A stretch of 64,000 bases of DNA from JANQPX01 sp050633905. Its GTDB lineage: Bacteria > Pseudomonadota > Alphaproteobacteria > Geminicoccales > Geminicoccaceae. Positions 61,258 through 64,000 of the stretch are shown here, piece by piece; position 1 is the first letter of the stretch, and every line of letters starts with the position of its first letter. The notes below the pieces were generated by a model, which saw nothing but the letters and a program-made list of their open reading frames with translations, did no database searches and had not been told where the DNA came from. A program made the translations under genes and the position numbers. The DNA lies in assembly GCA_050633905.1 (NCBI GenBank), contig JBOEHJ010000064.1, forward strand, positions 56,289-120,288. Direction: 5' to 3'.

Positions 61258-62376
61258 TTAGGCGGCGGGGCGGATCAAGTCGCCGAAGATGAAGCCACGG
61301 ACACCGTCGATCGTCTCGACTTCGAACCAATTGCGGCCATTGACCTTGCCGATCACGGTGACGAAATCGCCGCGCTTTGCAAAGCCAACACGATCAGCTT
61401 CTGGGCTCGGCGCAGCACGAACATTGGACGCGCGCAGCGCTTCATAGCGAACGCCAAGTCCAAGGGACGCAGAGGTCCCCCCGTCTTCGTCGGCCTGACT
61501 GGCCTCTTCTTCTTCGAGCGCACTGACGTCGATCGGTTCACCGCCAAGAAGCACAGAGCGCAGCATACCTGCAATTTGCTTTCGAACCGTGGAGAGCTCG
61601 CTGTCCGCCTCATCGCGTGCCGTACGCGCTTGCTGGGCTCTTTCATTGGCATCCGCCAATTCAGTCCGCGTGGCCTCAAGCTGCCCGGTCAGCTCGGCGA
61701 TCTCTTCACTAAGCTCTCCAATCTCACTACCCGCTTTATCCAATCCACCTTCGAGGGTCGTGATCTGGTTCTCAGCTTCGATGCGCGCAGATTCGATCTC
61801 ATCAATACGGGCCTGGCGCTGATCCAGCATTTCCCGCTGCGCTTCGATTTCGATCTTGGAGCTATCCACCGATTGCTGCAGATCGAAGATCTCCCGCCTG
61901 GCAGATGCCTGTTCGGTCTCCAACTGGCTTCGGTCGCTCTGGGCTTCGGCAAGCGAAGCAGCTAAGCGATTATTCTCCTGGATGCTCGATTCAAGCTCAT
62001 CGCGAAGCTGTGCTGCCATGGCGGCAAGCTCTGTTGCCTGGCGCAGTTCGTCGAGTTTCGCGCGCGCGCCCGATAGGGCTTCATTCAGGTCTGATGCAGC
62101 CGAATCCAACTCTTCGAACGAGGGGGTCTTCGACGGATCGCTGACACTGATTTCCGCCTCATTCAGCTCGTCGGCTGTCTTGAGCAAGTCTGTCGTTGCT
62201 GAGGGCTGCTCGCTGGCGCTTGGCACGAGAAGTCGTTCGCTCGTGCTAGTCGCACCATCCGTTTTCGCTTCCTGGGCTAGGACCTGGATCCCTGCGGTAT
62301 TCAAACCCAGCGCCAATCCTAAGGCGATGCCGGTCCGGCAGACTGAAATTCTTGAAAACTCGACGTGTTGCAACAT
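61258..62376 (-). CDS. Exported coiled-coil protein with a C-terminal SH3-type domain
   Basis: A 372-residue protein: signal peptide (about 1-36, ending LAQEA), a low-complexity Ser/Thr stretch, a long coiled coil (about 90-265, with repeats of E, Q, R and A), an acidic linker, and a bacterial SH3 domain at the end (LRASNVRAAPSPEADRVGFA, then GKVNGRNWFEVETIDGVRGF). SH3b domains bind peptidoglycan or proteins in the periplasm. The frame opens upstream to 62484, but the ATG at 62376 starts the signal peptide. A terminator follows. The next gene upstream has the same architecture. Confidence 0.87.
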   Translation of the reverse strand: MLQHVEFSRISVCRTGIALGLALGLNTAGIQVLAQEAKTDGATSTSERLLVPSASEQPSATTDLLKTADELNEAEISVSDPSKTPSFEELDSAASDLNEALSGARAKLDELRQATELAAMAAQLRDELESSIQENNRLAASLAEAQSDRSQLETEQASARREIFDLQQSVDSSKIEIEAQREMLDQRQARIDEIESARIEAENQITTLEGGLDKAGSEIGELSEEIAELTGQLEATRTELADANERAQQARTARDEADSELSTVRKQIAGMLRSVLLGGEPIDVSALEEEEASQADEDGGTSASLGLGVRYEALRASNVRAAPSPEADRVGFAKRGDFVTVIGKVNGRNWFEVETIDGVRGFIFGDLIRPAA

Positions 62377-62677
62377 GGTGCTTTCGCCCCTTCTTTGCCC
62401 AGTGCGCTGATGGCAGGGCAGATCTTCGTCACGAAGCGAACTGTAATAATGTCGTTTCCGGATAACGACAAGCCTTCGTGCCAAATATCACTTAAAAGCG
62501 CGAATAAAGCGAACAAGCTTTCTCACAAAAATAGATAAAATATAATGAATCGGGCTTCTGCAAAGAAGAAATTCAATTAAAAGGAGAAACTCGTGCAAGG
62601 CCCGATTGAGGTGAACATGCCGCGAAACGGGCGATGCTGCCAATTGGCCCTTGTCGTTTCAATATATCGTCGACCGT

Positions 62678-63790
62678 TTAGGATCTGAGCGGTGCCACTG
62701 ATGATGATGCCTGACGCTTGATCAGATCGATGGACACGAAACCATACCGATCCTCACCGAGCTCAACGCGATACCAATCGAGATCGACCACCTTCCCGGT
62801 GACCAGCAGCGGACTGCCAGCAACCACCGTCGCGATCGCTGCAGCCTTTTGATCGGGTGCGATGCGGACCGCCGTGGTTGCCAGCACTTCGCCTCTCATC
62901 ACCATGGCCTCGACATCCATGGACTGGAGACGACGAGCCTCAGCGACTTTCCTTGCCGTTTCATAGTCGTCGAAGCCTTCATGATGCAATTTGCTAGAGA
63001 TCGACGCTGCCCAGGCCGTGATCTCTTGTGAGGTCAGGCTGCCTTCGACCTGTCCAGCCTTCGGCTTCTCAACCGTAAACGGCGTCTCCCGATGAGGGGC
63101 GAGCGTGTGGAGTGCATCGATGATCTTGGTGCGGACGGCCTCGATGTCGCCCACGGCGTCTCTTTGCATATCATCCATCTGATCGAGCGCTTTGCGGACA
63201 TCCTCGATCGCGGCACCCTGTCCGTTGAAGTCTTCCATAACATCGTCGGGCCTGACGTCGGGCAAACGCCGCGGCCTCTCCAATGAGGTCTCTTCCTTCG
63301 GTTGCAACGCCTTCCAAAGAGCGATTAGCTCAAGGCGAGCCTCTTCCGCGACCGACGTCAATTCGATGATCTCGGAAGCCGCTTTTTGCTCCCTGACCTC
63401 CAAAGCCTGACGTGCCTCCGCCACCTCAAGCAGGATCGACGTCAAATGACCGTTCCATTGCCGGCTTAGGATGAGCTCTTGGCGAATGGCGCCGACAAGG
63501 GCTTCAGCTTCCGGATTGCCCTCGGCATTGCCGGACAGGCGTTCGACCTTTGCACTTGCACCGGCAAGCATGTCGCCGATTTGTTCGGCATGTTGCTTCA
63601 ACTCATCGACCGTGACTTTGCCGCTACCGCCAGAATCCTCTAACCCAGTTAAGCTCGAGGCAGGAAAAGAGGGCTTTGGTGCTTGTACAACCTGCCCCCA
63701 TGAAGGGAGCGAACTCACCAAGAGCGCGGAAACCGTTACGGCAATAACAGAAGCTCCGCCCAGACGACCAACGATGCCGGCTGCCAGCAT
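62678..63790 (-). CDS. Second exported coiled-coil protein with a C-terminal SH3-type domain
   Basis: A 370-residue protein. Its signal peptide is GRLGGASVIAVTVSALLVSS with cleavage after SWGQ. A helical region with heptad patterns (about 60-165), a proline- and arginine-rich linker, and an SH3-type end (AVRIAPDQKAAAIATVVAGS, then LVTGKVVDLDWYRVELGEDR) follow. It shares domain order but little sequence with the gene downstream. AAGGAGGGATC directly before the ATG at 63790 fixes the start. Confidence 0.85.
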   Translation of the reverse strand: MLAAGIVGRLGGASVIAVTVSALLVSSLPSWGQVVQAPKPSFPASSLTGLEDSGGSGKVTVDELKQHAEQIGDMLAGASAKVERLSGNAEGNPEAEALVGAIRQELILSRQWNGHLTSILLEVAEARQALEVREQKAASEIIELTSVAEEARLELIALWKALQPKEETSLERPRRLPDVRPDDVMEDFNGQGAAIEDVRKALDQMDDMQRDAVGDIEAVRTKIIDALHTLAPHRETPFTVEKPKAGQVEGSLTSQEITAWAASISSKLHHEGFDDYETARKVAEARRLQSMDVEAMVMRGEVLATTAVRIAPDQKAAAIATVVAGSPLLVTGKVVDLDWYRVELGEDRYGFVSIDLIKRQASSSVAPLRS

Positions 63791-63920
63791 GATCCCTCCT
63801 TCAATCATTTATAGAAGAAACACCAGGAACAAGGTGCGTTAAAATTGATTTTTGTTGTTTAGTATATTTTCAATAACACTTCAATCAATCAATTAGATTA
63901 TTTGAGTATAAAATAGAGAA

Positions 63921-63938
63921 TGTATAAAAATTTATACA
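63921..63938. promoter_or_regulatory. Inverted repeat TGTATAAA-AA-TTTATACA
   Basis: Eight-base perfect arms around AA in a very AT-rich stretch, 131 bases upstream of the gene starting at 63790. A candidate operator. Its core resembles TATAAATTTATA at 1168-1179. Confidence 0.3.
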
Positions 63939-64000
63939 ATTTTTAATATAACAACAAATGACTGGAGAAGATTTATTGCCGTTAGAGAGAGGGACGATCC

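Overview
The window looks like a 64 kb piece of an alphaproteobacterial chromosome. The strongest signs are the gene order L-isoaspartyl methyltransferase-family / rhodanese / tolC / popZ (DUF2497) / valS, a DUF1127 small protein, ABC and polyol genes of rhizobial type, and GC-rich coding sequence with frequent GTG and TTG starts. I cannot name the genus from sequence alone. There is no rRNA, no CRISPR array and no complete insertion sequence.

Layout. 0-4 kb: the 5' end of a nonribosomal peptide synthetase gene (minus strand, running off the left edge), divergent from a lipid-linked sugar flippase and a SanA/YdcF-type membrane protein. 4-11.3 kb: accessory genes with three LysR regulators (one truncated), two secreted SnoaL-like proteins with a DUF5519 luciferase-domain protein, a Rid-family protein, a VOC protein, a nucleotidyltransferase and DUF1127. 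11.4-18.7 kb: a remnant of a chloramphenicol phosphotransferase-like gene, then a seven-gene sugar operon on the minus strand (binding protein, two permeases, ATPase, TIM-barrel isomerase, Gfo/Idh/MocA dehydrogenase, ThuA) that resembles the thu disaccharide operon. 18.8-23 kb: a homocysteine methyltransferase-like enzyme with a changed zinc ligand, a decayed metallo-beta-lactamase-fold gene, and valine catabolism genes (mmsB, 3-hydroxyisobutyryl-CoA hydrolase) behind the stump of an acyl-CoA dehydrogenase gene. 23-28.5 kb: a lone HlyD adaptor, two PH-domain membrane proteins, and a GMC oxidoreductase with its Tat-type subunit-3 partner. 28.5-32.1 kb: a VOC protein and a 4-hydroxyproline epimerase / 3-hydroxyacid dehydrogenase / dipeptidase operon.

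32.5-43.3 kb is the most unusual stretch. It holds a frameshifted sugar-transferase pseudogene, an IS110 transposase remnant with an internal deletion, a nested palindrome, a chemoreceptor, a run of small membrane proteins, a 464-residue protein I do not recognise, a radical SAM enzyme, a DUF427-adenylate cyclase fusion, and a 26-codon ORF whose ribosome binding site matches the 16S rRNA 3' end over 16 bases.

43.4-47.7 kb is a polyol module (xylulokinase, mannitol-type dehydrogenase, xylitol/sorbitol-type dehydrogenase) with no transporter of its own. 48.1-64 kb is mostly core genome: tRNA-Asn, tRNA-Cys, the tolC-popZ-valS block, an M17 aminopeptidase, a thioesterase, a canonical pcm, glutaryl-CoA dehydrogenase, and two exported coiled-coil proteins with C-terminal SH3-type domains.

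Taken together this is a heterotroph that imports sugars, polyols, hydroxyproline-type compounds and branched-chain amino acids. The accessory DNA between the operons shows several independent gene decays. Calls rest on motif recognition by eye; no homology search was run.
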